A stretch of DNA of 64,000 bases from Paludibacteraceae bacterium (GCA_017551025.1 JAFZNG010000014.1:1-64000); one strand, 5' to 3'. Shown: positions 30,095 to 39,542, counted from the first letter of the stretch. Made by a program: numbers and translations. Notes: generated by a model not told the origin, from the sequence alone.

Positions 30095-31150
30095 TTACAA
30101 CATGTGATCACAATAGAAGCAGCGCTTGATACCGTCTGCATCCATATACGACTTCTGCTCTACGGGTTCCGTGGTCGCAATACAGCGATCGTTATGGCAA
30201 GCCGTCTCGCTTGGTTGACTCGGGTGGGCCGTAGGCTTTGCCTGCAGGTACTCATCGCTCAGCAGGGTGTAGATAATCGCTTTGCGCACATATTTGCCGT
30301 TCTCCACTTGGCGGAAATAAGCGGCACGCGGGTCTTTATCAACACCAACGGTGATTTCATTTACGCGCGGCAGCGGATGCAGCACAATCATCGAGGGTTT
30401 AGCGAGAGCCATCAGTCGCTCGTCGAGGATGAAGGAGTCTTTCAATCGCTCGTATTCATCGCGGTCGGCAAACCGCTCTTGCTGTACGCGGGTCATATAG
30501 AGAACGTCTACCATGGGCATCGCTTCTTCCAGGGAGGACACCTCTGTATAGGCATCGCCGAGTTCTGCTTTCATATAATCCGGCAGGGCGAGTTCTTTCG
30601 GTGCGATCAGTACGAAATGTACGCCTTCATAACGGCGCATAGCTTTGATGAGCGAATGGACGGTACGTCCGTATTTAAGGTCGCCGCACAGACCGATGGT
30701 CAGATGGTCGAAACGCCCCAACTCGCGACGGATGGTCAGCAGATCGGTCATCGTCTGGGTGGGGTGGCTGTGCCCTCCGTCGCCGGCATTGATTACCGGT
30801 ATACGGCTGAATTCGCTTGCCACACGCGGTGCACCCTCCTTATAATGGCGCATGGCGATGATATCCGCAAACGCACTCAGCACACGCACCGTATCGGCTA
30901 CCGTCTCACCTTTGCTGACCGACGAAGAGCGGGCATCGCTAAAACCGAGGACTTGACCGCCCAATTCCATCATGGCTGCGGTGAAACTAAGGCGGGTACG
31001 CGTACTTGGTTCGTAGAACAAAGTCGCTAGTTTTTTGCCTTTACATGCCTCTGCATATTGCTGCGGATGGGCGATGATATCCAGTGCACGGAGAACGATT
31101 TTCTCGATCTCTTGCGTCGTGAGGTCCGTGGAGTCTAACAGATGTCTCAT
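30095..31150 (-). CDS. pyrB: Aspartate carbamoyltransferase fused to a PyrI-like zinc domain
   Basis: Residues 1 to about 300 are a normal PyrB catalytic chain: FYEPSTRTRLSF, SVSKGETVADT, the HSHPTQTMTDL site, TRVQQERF and HPLPRVNEI. After a short linker (PTAHPSQPSET) the last 34 residues carry Cys318-x4-Cys323-x20-Cys344-x2-Cys347 with CIATTEPVEQ between, which matches the zinc end of the regulatory chain PyrI (C-x4-C-x23-C-x2-C, with CISHAEPV in Escherichia coli). The nucleotide-binding allosteric part of PyrI is absent and no pyrI gene is present nearby. The zinc domain in E. coli holds catalytic and regulatory chains together; here it may stabilise catalytic trimers without CTP/ATP control. 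It overlaps pyrE by 4 bp. Confidence 0.92.
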   Translation of the reverse strand: MRHLLDSTDLTTQEIEKIVLRALDIIAHPQQYAEACKGKKLATLFYEPSTRTRLSFTAAMMELGGQVLGFSDARSSSVSKGETVADTVRVLSAFADIIAMRHYKEGAPRVASEFSRIPVINAGDGGHSHPTQTMTDLLTIRRELGRFDHLTIGLCGDLKYGRTVHSLIKAMRRYEGVHFVLIAPKELALPDYMKAELGDAYTEVSSLEEAMPMVDVLYMTRVQQERFADRDEYERLKDSFILDERLMALAKPSMIVLHPLPRVNEITVGVDKDPRAAYFRQVENGKYVRKAIIYTLLSDEYLQAKPTAHPSQPSETACHNDRCIATTEPVEQKSYMDADGIKRCFYCDHML

Positions 31151-31761
31151 AAGTTATTTCTAAATTGTATCAGTTGGTTTTTCTCTTGCTCGGAGATATA
31201 TCCCTCTCGAACGGCCACTTGCGCTAACGCGTCGAGATTGCTGAGGCTGTAATTCTTCACCTTGGCTGCGGCCAATCGGTCGAGTCCTTTCTGCATACCG
31301 TAGGTAAAGATAGATACGATACCAAGCACTTCTGCTCCTGCTTCGCGTAGTACCTCCACGACCTCCAAACAACTGCCGGCTGTCGATATCAGGTCTTCTA
31401 CAACCACCACTTTCTGTCCCGGTAGCAGACGACCTTCTATCTGGTTCTGACGGCCGTGGTCTTTTGCACCCGAACGCACATAGCCCATAGGCAGGTTGAG
31501 TTTGGTAGCCGTGATAGCGGCGTGTGCGATGCCGGCGGTAGAGGTGCCCATGAGAACCTCCGCCTCGGGATAGTAGCGCTGAATCAATGATGCCAGTCCG
31601 TTTTCTACATCCTCTCGTACCGAGACATCGCTCAGCGTCAAGCGGTTGTCGCAGTAGATAGGGCTCTTGATACCGCTGGCCCAGGTAAACGGCTCTGCCG
31701 GACGCAGGAATACCGCTTTGATACGCAGCAAGTCCGCTGCTATTTGTTCTTCTAAGTTCAT
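31147..31761 (-). CDS. pyrE: Orotate phosphoribosyltransferase
   Basis: PyrE makes OMP from orotate and PRPP. The 204-residue protein has [16 protein letters not shown] and the PRPP loop [13 protein letters not shown] near residue 115. The start at 31761 ([12 protein letters not shown]) overlaps the pyrF stop by ATGA and removes seven residues of a longer possible start at 31782. Confidence 0.96.
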   Translation of the reverse strand: MNLEEQIAADLLRIKAVFLRPAEPFTWASGIKSPIYCDNRLTLSDVSVREDVENGLASLIQRYYPEAEVLMGTSTAGIAHAAITATKLNLPMGYVRSGAKDHGRQNQIEGRLLPGQKVVVVEDLISTAGSCLEVVEVLREAGAEVLGIVSIFTYGMQKGLDRLAAAKVKNYSLSNLDALAQVAVREGYISEQEKNQLIQFRNNL

Positions 31762-32456
31762 CCTACAAATTCTTTGATACATTGACGATAGGCTGCTACG
31801 GGATCAGCCGCAGCCGTGATAGGTCGACCTACGACGATATAGTCGCTGCCAATCTCTTTCGCTTTAGCGGGTGTCGTAATACGCACTTGGTCACCGACGG
31901 CTCCGTCAGCAAAACGAATACCCGGTGTCACGGTCATAAATGCCGCGCCGCAATGCTGCTTGACCATACCTGCTTCCAGCGGCGAACATACGACGCCGTC
32001 CAGGCCTGCCTCTTGGGCCATCTTGGCATAGTGGCATACGCAATCGCTTATAGGGCCTGGAATCAGCAATTCCTCGTGCATCCGCTCTTCGCTGGTGGAG
32101 GTTAACTGCGTAACGGCCAAGAGGATAGGACGACTGCCGTCTGGGCGGGTCAAACCCTTCAGCGCTGCTTCCATCATCGCTTTCGTACCGGCGGCATGCA
32201 GGTTTACCATATCGACATCCAGACGGCTCAACACCGCCATGGCTTTTTGTACGGTATTCGGTATGTCGTGCAACTTCAAGTCCAAGAAGATCTTATGGCC
32301 GCGGCGGTGTAGTTCGCGTACGATATCCGGTCCCTCAGCGTAAAAGAGTTCCATACCGATTTTTACGAACGGTTTCTGTTCCGCAAAACGGTCCAGAAAA
32401 GCGTAGGTCTCTTCGGCACTCGCAAAATCACAAGCTATGATTACATCTCGTTTCAT
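31758..32456 (-). CDS. pyrF: Orotidine 5'-phosphate decarboxylase
   Basis: PyrF forms UMP. The 232-residue barrel starts with VIIACDF and has the catalytic [11 protein letters not shown], then GLDGVVCSP and VTPGIRF with the phosphate-binding loop VVGRPI near the end. This is the short class found in Gram-positive bacteria and E. coli rather than the longer type common in Bacteroides; 4-bp overlaps link it to pyrE and pyrDB. Confidence 0.95.
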   Translation of the reverse strand: MKRDVIIACDFASAEETYAFLDRFAEQKPFVKIGMELFYAEGPDIVRELHRRGHKIFLDLKLHDIPNTVQKAMAVLSRLDVDMVNLHAAGTKAMMEAALKGLTRPDGSRPILLAVTQLTSTSEERMHEELLIPGPISDCVCHYAKMAQEAGLDGVVCSPLEAGMVKQHCGAAFMTVTPGIRFADGAVGDQVRITTPAKAKEIGSDYIVVGRPITAAADPVAAYRQCIKEFVG

Positions 32457-33358
32457 ACTATTCCGATAATATCGCGTAAATGGTCAATTTGCAGTTCCTG
32501 CATTACTTCCGGCAACTGCTCAATAATCTGTTTGCATGCGTTTGGGTTTTGTAGGTTGGCAGCACCGATCTCCACAGCACTGGCTCCGGCCATCATCATC
32601 TCAATTACGTCCTCGGCTCGTTGGACACCTCCGCAACCGATGATAGGTGTACCCGGACAGGCCTTGCTTACCTGATTCACCATACGGAGTGCGATAGGGA
32701 AGATGCCGGGTCCGGAATAACCGCCGTAACGATTGGCCAGCACCGGTTTGCGGCGGCGGATATCGATACGCATGCCTAAGACGGTGTTGATCAGACACAG
32801 CCCGTCTGCTCCGGCCTCAACGCATGCACGGGCGATAGCGGTGATATCTGTCACATTCGGACTCAACTTCATAAAGACCGGCTTGGTTGTCACCGCTTTT
32901 ACGGCACGCGTCACTTCAGCTGCCGCCTTAGGAGAGGTACCGAAGGCCATACCGCCGTTATGTACGTTGGGGCAGGAGATATTTACCTCCAGTATCGCAG
33001 CATCCGTCTCTTTGTCTACGCGCTCGCATACGTACGCATAATCCTCTATATTAAATCCGCTCACATTGGCGATAATCGGTCCTTGGTAGATTTGGCGCAA
33101 GGCAGGTATCTCGTGCCGTATCACTTCCTCTACCCCGGGGTTCTGGAGACCCACCGCATTGAGCATACCGGTCGCACCACACTCAGCGATACGCGGTACG
33201 GGATTGCCATAGCGCGGAAGGCGCGTCGTACCCTTCGTAGCGATCGCCCCCAGGATATTCAGGTCGAGCCATTCATGCATCTCCTGCCCGAAACCGCAGG
33301 TTCCGCTGGCCGGGATCACCGGGTTCTTCAATGTAATATGTCCAAGTTGTACTACCAT
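32453..33358 (-). CDS. pyrDB: Dihydroorotate dehydrogenase B, catalytic subunit
   Basis: Class 1B enzyme, 301 residues: [13 protein letters not shown] at the start, [11 protein letters not shown], the catalytic Cys in EVNISCPNV (about residue 128) and [19 protein letters not shown] for FMN phosphate. It passes electrons from dihydroorotate to NAD+ via PyrK, whose gene lies upstream and overlaps by 7 bp. Confidence 0.96.
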   Translation of the reverse strand: MVVQLGHITLKNPVIPASGTCGFGQEMHEWLDLNILGAIATKGTTRLPRYGNPVPRIAECGATGMLNAVGLQNPGVEEVIRHEIPALRQIYQGPIIANVSGFNIEDYAYVCERVDKETDAAILEVNISCPNVHNGGMAFGTSPKAAAEVTRAVKAVTTKPVFMKLSPNVTDITAIARACVEAGADGLCLINTVLGMRIDIRRRKPVLANRYGGYSGPGIFPIALRMVNQVSKACPGTPIIGCGGVQRAEDVIEMMMAGASAVEIGAANLQNPNACKQIIEQLPEVMQELQIDHLRDIIGIV

Positions 33359-34077
33359 ATCAGTTCTTCTGCGTCAAATACCGGTCCTTCTTTGCATACG
33401 CGCCGGACGCCTTTTTTGGTCTCTATACTGCAACCTACGCAAATACCTACACCGCAGCCCATGCGTTCTTCCATACTCATCTGGCCGTTCGTACCGACGG
33501 TCTCGGCTATCGCGCGAAGCATCGGTAGCGGTCCGCATGCATAGTAGAACGGTGCGGGCTTTGCTATCAGGTCGGTTACTACACCACGGCGACCGTAACT
33601 GCCGTCCATCGTACATACCTCCACCTTGCAGCCCAACGATGCAAACATCTCTTCGGCGAAGACTTCCTTCTCGGTATTAAAACCGAGAACGGCATGTACG
33701 TGCTTGCCTTGTGCACGCAGCTGTTTGGCTAAGTAGATGAGCGGCGGAACACCTACGCCTCCACCGACGACGAGCACCTCGTCACCGGCCTTTCGTAGGT
33801 CGTAGCCATGGCCTAAGCAGCTCAGTATATCCAGCGTCTCGCCCGGTTGCATCCGCGCCATTAAGTCGGTACCATGACCGACAGTCTTATAGATAATCGT
33901 CAAGCAGTCGTCTTGTATGTCGCATACGGAAATAGGCCTGCGCAGATAGTAGCCGGGCACGGCTATTTCTACGAACTGCCCGGGCTGCATAGCCGTTGTA
34001 TCGCCTCGCAGCACCATCTTCCACACCTTCTCGGCGATGCACACATTCGACAGTATGTTCCACTTACTCTGCTTCAT
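33352..34077 (-). CDS. pyrK: Dihydroorotate dehydrogenase B, electron-transfer subunit
   Basis: The 241-residue protein has the FAD-binding YLRRPISVCDI, the NAD site VGGGVGVPPLIYLAKQL and a C-terminal [2Fe-2S] cysteine set, GCGVGICVGCSIETKKGVRRVCKEG seen as four Cys within about 20 residues near residue 210. It partners PyrDB. Its start overlaps the pyrC end by 14 bp. Confidence 0.95.
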   Translation of the reverse strand: MKQSKWNILSNVCIAEKVWKMVLRGDTTAMQPGQFVEIAVPGYYLRRPISVCDIQDDCLTIIYKTVGHGTDLMARMQPGETLDILSCLGHGYDLRKAGDEVLVVGGGVGVPPLIYLAKQLRAQGKHVHAVLGFNTEKEVFAEEMFASLGCKVEVCTMDGSYGRRGVVTDLIAKPAPFYYACGPLPMLRAIAETVGTNGQMSMEERMGCGVGICVGCSIETKKGVRRVCKEGPVFDAEELIW

Positions 34078-35185
34078 AGACTACGTTGCCTTTGTATTCA
34101 TTTTTGACGCAGCGGCCATAGACCTTCCAACCTGCAAACGGTGTACTCTTGCCTTTGGATATAAACTGCTCGGGGTCAATCGTATACTGCGCATCCAGGT
34201 CGAATGTCGCCCAACTCGCATCCATCGGCAGGCCCATTATCGCGCGCCCACGTGTGCTCATTAATTCTATTAAACGCTCGAACGAGATCGTACCATTCTT
34301 GACGAGATAGGTGTACAGTAACGGGAACGCTGTTTCCAGACCGACTATACCGAAGGCACTGTCGGCCAGACCTCTGCTCTTCTCCTCCGCACTATGAGGC
34401 GCATGATCGGTGGCAATTACGTCTATCGTGCCGTCGATGATACCTTCAAGCAGGGCTTGTTGGTCGGCTTCGGAACGGATAGGCGGATTCATCTTCCAGC
34501 AACCGTCTTCCTGTAGCATACGATCGTTTAGCAGCAGGTAATGCGGTGCGGTTTCGGTCGTGACGCGTACGCCACTCGCCTTGGCATCGCGAATCAAGCG
34601 GACGCTCTCTTTCGTCGAGATATGACATACATGCAAGCGGCAACCGGTCTCGTCACTCAGGCGGATATTACGTTCTACCTCTCGCCACTCGCTCTCGGAA
34701 CAAATACCGCGATGACCGTGTTCGCGGGCATATTCTCCGTCGTGGATATAACCGCCGCGGAGCAGACTATTCACCTCACAGTGCTCCACAATCATACTGT
34801 TTACGGCCGCGATACGCGTCATCGCCTCGCGCATCAATCCTTCGTCTTGTATGCCACGACCGTCGTCTGAGAAACCGGGAACATGCGTACATAACTCCTC
34901 TATATTAACGAGTTCACCCTCGCCTTTTTGGCCGAGGGTGATACTTGCGTACGGATGGACGCCAATATGGCTGTCACGCACAATGATGGCTGTTTGGGCC
35001 GAGAGGTGTGCCAAGCTGTCCGGCGCGGGCACAAGGTTTGGCATAGTATATACATCACTATACCCCGCACGCGCAGCCGCATGACACCCGGAGAAGATAG
35101 TCTCCTTATATGAGAATCCCGGCTCACGGAAATGAACATGCAAATCCACAAGTGCGGGAATTCGTATTTTACCTAACAGACTCAT
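34064..35185 (-). CDS. pyrC: Dihydroorotase, class I
   Basis: First gene of the nucleotide operon. The 373-residue amidohydrolase has the metal site LHVHFREPG, TMPNLVPAPDS, VEHCEVNSLL, HVCHISTKESV and IATDHAPHS. It converts carbamoyl-aspartate to dihydroorotate, with PyrB from the same transcript. The ATG at 35185 is about 50 bp after the promoter -7 box. Confidence 0.95.
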   Translation of the reverse strand: MSLLGKIRIPALVDLHVHFREPGFSYKETIFSGCHAAARAGYSDVYTMPNLVPAPDSLAHLSAQTAIIVRDSHIGVHPYASITLGQKGEGELVNIEELCTHVPGFSDDGRGIQDEGLMREAMTRIAAVNSMIVEHCEVNSLLRGGYIHDGEYAREHGHRGICSESEWREVERNIRLSDETGCRLHVCHISTKESVRLIRDAKASGVRVTTETAPHYLLLNDRMLQEDGCWKMNPPIRSEADQQALLEGIIDGTIDVIATDHAPHSAEEKSRGLADSAFGIVGLETAFPLLYTYLVKNGTISFERLIELMSTRGRAIMGLPMDASWATFDLDAQYTIDPEQFISKGKSTPFAGWKVYGRCVKNEYKGNVVYEAE

Positions 35186-35238
35186 ACAGATTTCTAACGT
35201 TTATACTCCCCGTAGGAAGCAGTATCAAAAATCGAGTG

Positions 35239-35270
35239 CAAAGGTACTGCTTTTTTTTGATATATGCAAA
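35239..35270 (-). promoter_or_regulatory. Promoter of the pyrimidine-purine operon
   Basis: On the minus strand TTTG (35267-35270), 20 bp, TACCTTTG (35239-35246). A stretch of about 55 bp around it is almost identical to the promoter at 35645-35676 in front of tRNA-Pro. The short leader includes ATAC and GTAT arms around TACGGGGA, a weak hairpin; no riboswitch is evident. It is the only clear promoter I find for the 22-gene run, though I did not score every gap. Confidence 0.8.
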
Positions 35271-35330
35271 TTATTTTGCACTTTTTTTCGGAAAAAAATG
35301 TTTTGTGCAAATCACGATAGATAAGAAATC

Positions 35331-35367
35331 AAAAAGCGACTCAGATTGTTCATCTGAATCGCTTTTT
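35331..35367 (-). terminator. Terminator after tRNA-Pro
   Basis: Long hairpin with arms AGCGATTCAGAT and ATCTGAGTCGCT, a 5-nt loop, flanked by A5 and T5 runs; fits rho-independent termination of the minus-strand tRNA transcript just before the pyr promoter. Confidence 0.85.
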
Positions 35368-35368
35368 G

Positions 35369-35441
35369 TCGAGAAGAGGCGACTCGAACGCCCGACCCCC
35401 ACGTCCCGAACGTGGTGCGCTACCAACTGCGCTACTTCTCG
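35369..35441 (-). tRNA. tRNA-Pro(CGG)
   Basis: A 73-nt cloverleaf: acceptor CGAGAAG/CTTCTCG, D-arm GCGC/GCGC, anticodon stem CCACG/CGTGG with loop TTCGGGA (anticodon CGG, codon CCG), and T-arm with GTTCGAGTC. CCA is not encoded. Confidence 0.95.
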
Positions 35442-35644
35442 CTCACTTTCGTTCGCTTCGATTATTTGCTTGCGCAAATTTTCTCGATTTTTCGGGAACC
35501 GAAAAATCTTCGGACTCCCTTAAGAGTTCGTTGTTTTTAGAGGTCGTAGAGCAGGGAACCCCGCCCTCCTATACTCCCAAAAACAATCTCCTCTTCACGC
35601 GAGTTCTCGCGTTTGCTCTTACTTGATTTTTTCAAAAGAGCGTG
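35442..35644 (-). other. Structured leader upstream of tRNA-Pro, possible small RNA
   Basis: About 200 nt lie between the promoter at 35645-35676 and the tRNA. On the minus strand they fold readily: ATTTGC/GCAAAT (35464-35479), a perfect 10-bp stem with 3-nt loop GATTTTTCGG/CCGAAAAATC (35486-35508), and an outer TTGTTTTT/AAAAACAA pair enclosing an imperfect GTATAGGAGGG/CCCTGCTCTAC hairpin. No tRNA, rRNA or frame of note. It is long for a simple tRNA 5' leader; it may be a separate small RNA (6S RNA is one option I cannot confirm). Confidence 0.45.
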
Positions 35645-35676
35645 CAAAGGTACTGCTTTTTTTTGATATACGCAAA
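35645..35676 (-). promoter_or_regulatory. Promoter of the leader and tRNA-Pro
   Basis: TTTG (35673-35676), 20 bp, TACCTTTG (35645-35652) on the minus strand, abutting the topA stop codon at 35677. Near-identical to the pyr operon promoter. Confidence 0.8.
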
Positions 35677-38001
35677 TTATTTTGCACTTTTTTTGTAAAA
35701 ACGGCCTTTTGTGTGGGGTTCTGAGGGTGTTTCGAGCTGTTTTGCGATAATCTCGCGTACATTTTCTTCCGTCAGACCTTCGATTTGGGTGCCACGCGGC
35801 AAACGATAATTAGCCGTGGGTGTTTTGATGTACGGACCAAATCGGCCATTGATAATTTGGATCTCGCCAAACTGCTTCAAGGGCACTTGTTTTTCCTGTT
35901 TCTGGCGCAGCAAGGTAAGGGCTTGCTCTTCGGTAATGGATAGCGGATCGGTACCCTTGGGGATGCTCACGTAGTTCTTGCCGTGCTTGAGATACGGACC
36001 ATATTTACCTTCGCCCACAACGACCGGTTCGTCATCCAGTTCACAGAGGGTATAAGGCAGTGCGTTTTTAAACAGTTCCAGCGCTTCCTTGAGCGTAATG
36101 GTAAACACGGATTGTCCTTTCTTCAGGCTGGCGAAACGCGGTTTCTTGCTTTCGCTTGAACCCAACTGAACGCACGGACCTATCTTGCTGATTTTAGCGT
36201 AGATCATCTGGCCGGTTTCGGGATCCGGGCCCAATTCGCGTCCTTCCATCTTACCCGACGGCACGCGATCTATCATAGGATGAAAGGCGGTATAGAACGT
36301 ATCTACGGTTTGTATCCAATTGGCTTTGCCTTCGGCAATCTGGTCGAAATTATCCTCCTCCTTGGCCGTAAAGTCATAGCTGAGTATCTCAGGGAAATTG
36401 GCGACGAGGAAGTCGTTGGTAATGACGCCCAGATCGGTTGGGAGCAGTTTCTGGCTGTCCGCACCTGCCAGTTCCTGGCGCATCTTTTCCGTTATCTTGT
36501 CGTCCTTGAGCGTATAGACGCGATAGTCGCGCTTATGACCGGTTACCGATCCGCGCTCTACGTACTTACGCGTCTGAATCGTCTCGATAATCGTGGCGTA
36601 GGTAGAAGGACGACCGATACCGAGTTCCTCCATCTTCTTGACCAGCGATGCCTCCGTATAGCGGTAGGGCGGTTTGGCATAGGTCTGGGTGGCCTGCATC
36701 TCGACATGACGCAGCGACTCCTTGAGTGCCATATGGGGCAGTACGTGCTTATCCTCCTCCTGCTCGTCGGTAGATTGGACGTAAGCACGCATGAAGCCGT
36801 CGAACTGTACGACTTCGCCTTGGGCTACAAAGCGGTATTCCGAACCCGATACAGCCACCTCCATGCGGGTCTGTTCGATCTCGGCATCCGCCATCTGGCA
36901 GGCAATAGTGCGCTTCCAGATGAGTTCATACAGGCGTTGTTCATCGGGTGTCTGACCGGCACGGTGCACGTTCATATAGGTCGGGCGGATGGCCTCGTGT
37001 GCCTCTTGTGCCCCCTTGGCGGAGGTGTGGTAATGACGCGGACGAGCGTAGCGGTCGCCGTACTCGGCAACGATTTCCTGTTTCGCCGTGGCGATGGCCA
37101 GTTGGCTGAGGTTGACCGAGTCGGTACGCATATAGGTGATACTACCGCTCTCATAGAGCGACTGCGCCAGACGCATGGTCTTGCTCACCGAGAAGCGCAG
37201 TTTGCGTGCTGCCTCTTGCTGGAGCGACGAGGTGGTGAACGGCGGTGCCGGTGTGCGTTGTACGGGACGACGCTGCAGGTCCTCGATACGGAAGGAGGCA
37301 CGACGGCAGTGTTCCAGGAAGGACAACGCGTCCTTCTTATGCGCAAAGGTATGGTTGAGCGTGGTATGCAGCACACTGGCATCACCCGGATTACGTCCCG
37401 TAAAGTCGGCTGTTATGCGATAATGCGAACTGGTGGCGAAATCGTTGATCTCGCGTTCGCGCTCTACGATAAGCCGTACAGCTACCGACTGTACACGACC
37501 GGCCGAGAGACCTGTCGTCACTTTCTTCCAGAGGATAGGCGAGAGTTCGAAACCTACGATACGATCCAGCACGCGGCGTGCCTGCTGGGCATCTACCAGG
37601 TTGTAGTCGATATCGCGCGGATGGACGATGGCTTCCTGGATAGCCGTCGGGGTGATCTCATGGAAGACGATACGCTTGGTCTTCTTGGGATCCAGATCGA
37701 GTACTTCTTTCAGGTGCCATGCTATCGCTTCTCCCTCGCGGTCTTCATCGGATGCGAGCCATACGGTCTCCGCCTTGTTGGCCTCGCGGCGCAATTCGTC
37801 GAGCAGATGAAACTTCTTGGGGTCTATGACATAATTAGGTGCATAGTTATGCTCAAAGTCGATACCCATAGAATTCTTACCCTGGGCTTCTATATCACGA
37901 ATATGTCCCTGAGAAGAGAGCACATGAAAGTCTTTACCCAGAAATTTCTCAATTGTCTTCGCCTTCGCAGGCGACTCTACTATCACCAAATTTTTGCTCA
38001 T
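35677..38001 (-). CDS. topA: DNA topoisomerase I
   Basis: Type IA topoisomerase of 774 residues relaxing negative supercoils. N-terminal Toprim (NLVIVESPAKAKTIEKFLG, DEDREGEAIAWHL), active-site Tyr in SITYMRTDSVNLS near residue 295, and LGIGRPSTYATII. The C-terminus has no Cys4 zinc fingers; it ends in repeated Topo_C-type units (for example RFGPYIKTPTANYRLPRGT). Its own divergent promoter lies at 38052-38083. Confidence 0.97.
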   Translation of the reverse strand: MSKNLVIVESPAKAKTIEKFLGKDFHVLSSQGHIRDIEAQGKNSMGIDFEHNYAPNYVIDPKKFHLLDELRREANKAETVWLASDEDREGEAIAWHLKEVLDLDPKKTKRIVFHEITPTAIQEAIVHPRDIDYNLVDAQQARRVLDRIVGFELSPILWKKVTTGLSAGRVQSVAVRLIVEREREINDFATSSHYRITADFTGRNPGDASVLHTTLNHTFAHKKDALSFLEHCRRASFRIEDLQRRPVQRTPAPPFTTSSLQQEAARKLRFSVSKTMRLAQSLYESGSITYMRTDSVNLSQLAIATAKQEIVAEYGDRYARPRHYHTSAKGAQEAHEAIRPTYMNVHRAGQTPDEQRLYELIWKRTIACQMADAEIEQTRMEVAVSGSEYRFVAQGEVVQFDGFMRAYVQSTDEQEEDKHVLPHMALKESLRHVEMQATQTYAKPPYRYTEASLVKKMEELGIGRPSTYATIIETIQTRKYVERGSVTGHKRDYRVYTLKDDKITEKMRQELAGADSQKLLPTDLGVITNDFLVANFPEILSYDFTAKEEDNFDQIAEGKANWIQTVDTFYTAFHPMIDRVPSGKMEGRELGPDPETGQMIYAKISKIGPCVQLGSSESKKPRFASLKKGQSVFTITLKEALELFKNALPYTLCELDDEPVVVGEGKYGPYLKHGKNYVSIPKGTDPLSITEEQALTLLRQKQEKQVPLKQFGEIQIINGRFGPYIKTPTANYRLPRGTQIEGLTEENVREIIAKQLETPSEPHTKGRFYKKSAK

Positions 38002-38051
38002 ACTATATATATAAGGTGTGGATTTTTGTCTCCACTTTTCGTTTCGGGGTG

Positions 38052-38083
38052 CAAAAGTACGACATTTTTTTTAATTACACAAA
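38052..38083 (-). promoter_or_regulatory. topA promoter
   Basis: TTTG (38080-38083), 20 bp, TACTTTTG (38052-38059) on the minus strand; back to back with the nfeD promoter. Confidence 0.75.
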
Positions 38084-38095
38084 TTTATTTTTTCA

Positions 38096-38127
38096 TTTGC
38101 ATATATCAAAGATAATGATTATCTTTG
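38096..38127 (+). promoter_or_regulatory. nfeD-floA promoter
   Basis: TTTG (38096-38099), 20 bp, TATCTTTG (38120-38127), followed by the ATG at 38155. Confidence 0.8.
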
Positions 38128-38154
38128 CACCGTGAAATATTTTTTTTGAGTCTT

Positions 38155-38520
38155 ATGACAGAGATTTTATTAGTAGCTCTACTCGTTTTGGTAGGCGTAA
38201 TTTTATTGGTTTTGGAGTTGTTTTTGATTCCCGGTTTTGGTATTGCAGGTATTTCCGGCTTCGGTTGCTTGTTAGGTGCAGTGCTTGCTGCTTATTTGAA
38301 AATCAGCGCCTTAGCAGGGCACATTACCTTGGCTGCAACCGTTGTATTGTCGGCTTTAGCTATTTGGGGATTCCTACGTAGCCGTGCGTTGGACAAGATG
38401 GCGCTCGACACCAAAATCGAAGGAAAAGTGAGTCTCGCCAAGCCCGGTAAGAAAATCGAGCGTTTGGAGAAAGAAGCCCAAAAAATGGAGGCCGAAACCC
38501 AAAAAACAGAAAAAAATTGA
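38155..38520 (+). CDS. NfeD-like membrane protein
   Basis: The 121-residue protein has two or three membrane segments (ILLVALLVLVGVILLVLELFLIPG, GCLLGAVLAAYL, ITLAATVVLSALAIWGF) with the NfeD pattern ELFLIPGFGIAGISG, then a short charged tail with KIERLEKEAQKMEAE, perhaps a coiled coil. The OB-fold of long NfeD proteins seems missing. The ATG at 38155 is the first after the promoter. It stands directly before floA, the usual partner, in one operon. Confidence 0.8.
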   Translation: MTEILLVALLVLVGVILLVLELFLIPGFGIAGISGFGCLLGAVLAAYLKISALAGHITLAATVVLSALAIWGFLRSRALDKMALDTKIEGKVSLAKPGKKIERLEKEAQKMEAETQKTEKN

Positions 38521-38576
38521 AAAAAAGTGATTTTTTTTGCTAACCTTATTATACGAACCATTTAACCATTTTTTGT

Positions 38577-39542
38577 ATGGAAGTACTGAATCTTATCCTG
38601 ATAGGACTGGTGTGCCTACTGGTAATTATTTTCTTCTACTACGTGCCGTTCATGCTTTGGATCAACGCCGTAGTATCGGGTGTACATGTGTCGCTCATCC
38701 AATTGTTCCTGATGCGTATCCGTAAGGTGCCGCCCACCAAGATTGTCAACTGTATGATCGAGGCGCATAAGGCCGGCCTGACTGACGTAACGCGTGACGG
38801 ACTGGAAGCCCACTTCCTGGCCGGTGGTCATATCGAGCGCGTGGTACACGCCCTGGTAAGTGCCTCTAAGGCGAATATGCAACTGCCCTTCCAGATGGCT
38901 ACGGCTATCGACCTGGCCGGTCGTGACGTATTCGAGGCTGTGCAGATGTCGGTAAACCCCAAGGTGATTGACACCCCGCCCGTAACGGCTGTGGCTAAGG
39001 ACGGTATTCAGTTGATTGCCAAGGCACGTGTGACGGTTCGTGCGAATATCCGCCAACTGGTCGGTGGTGCCGGAGAGGATACCGTACTGGCCCGTGTAGG
39101 CGAGGGTATCGTCAGCTCGATCGGTTCGGCCGAGAGCCATAAGCAAGTGCTCGAGAACCCGGATAGCATCTCTAAACTGGTGCTCTCCAAGGGTCTGGAC
39201 GACGGTACGGCATTCGAGATTCTCTCGATCGACATCGCAGATATCGATGTAGGTAAGAATATCGGTGCCCAGCTCCAGATGGATCAGGCCGAGGCCGATA
39301 AGAATATCGCGCAGGCCAAAGCTGAGGAGCGTCGTTCGATGGCTATCGCTGCCGAGCAGGAGATGAAAGCCAAGGCACAGGAAGCACGTGCTAAGGTGAT
39401 TGAGGCTGAGGCACTCGTGCCGCAGGCTATGGCGGAGGCTTTCCGTAACGGCAACCTGGGCATCATGGACTACTACCGTATGCAGAACATGCAGGCCGAT
39501 ACGGCTATGCGTGAGAATATCGCCAAGCCGGAGAAGAAGTAA
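38577..39542 (+). CDS. floA: Flotillin-like protein FloA
   Basis: Membrane-microdomain scaffold of the FloA (YqfA) family, 321 residues: one N-terminal hairpin membrane segment ([20 protein letters not shown]), [22 protein letters not shown], the SPFH region with [21 protein letters not shown] and [26 protein letters not shown], and an Ala/Glu-rich coiled coil ([16 protein letters not shown]...). Follows nfeD by 56 bp. Strongly conserved, so the call is firm; in Bacteroidetes it likely organises the inner membrane. Confidence 0.95.
   Translation: MEVLNLILIGLVCLLVIIFFYYVPFMLWINAVVSGVHVSLIQLFLMRIRKVPPTKIVNCMIEAHKAGLTDVTRDGLEAHFLAGGHIERVVHALVSASKANMQLPFQMATAIDLAGRDVFEAVQMSVNPKVIDTPPVTAVAKDGIQLIAKARVTVRANIRQLVGGAGEDTVLARVGEGIVSSIGSAESHKQVLENPDSISKLVLSKGLDDGTAFEILSIDIADIDVGKNIGAQLQMDQAEADKNIAQAKAEERRSMAIAAEQEMKAKAQEARAKVIEAEALVPQAMAEAFRNGNLGIMDYYRMQNMQADTAMRENIAKPEKK

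Noticed and set aside
36280..38115. A 611-codon frame antisense to topA, and similar long antisense frames opposite parE and secDF
   Set aside because: They mirror GC-rich codon bias of well-identified genes on the other strand and show no protein family pattern.
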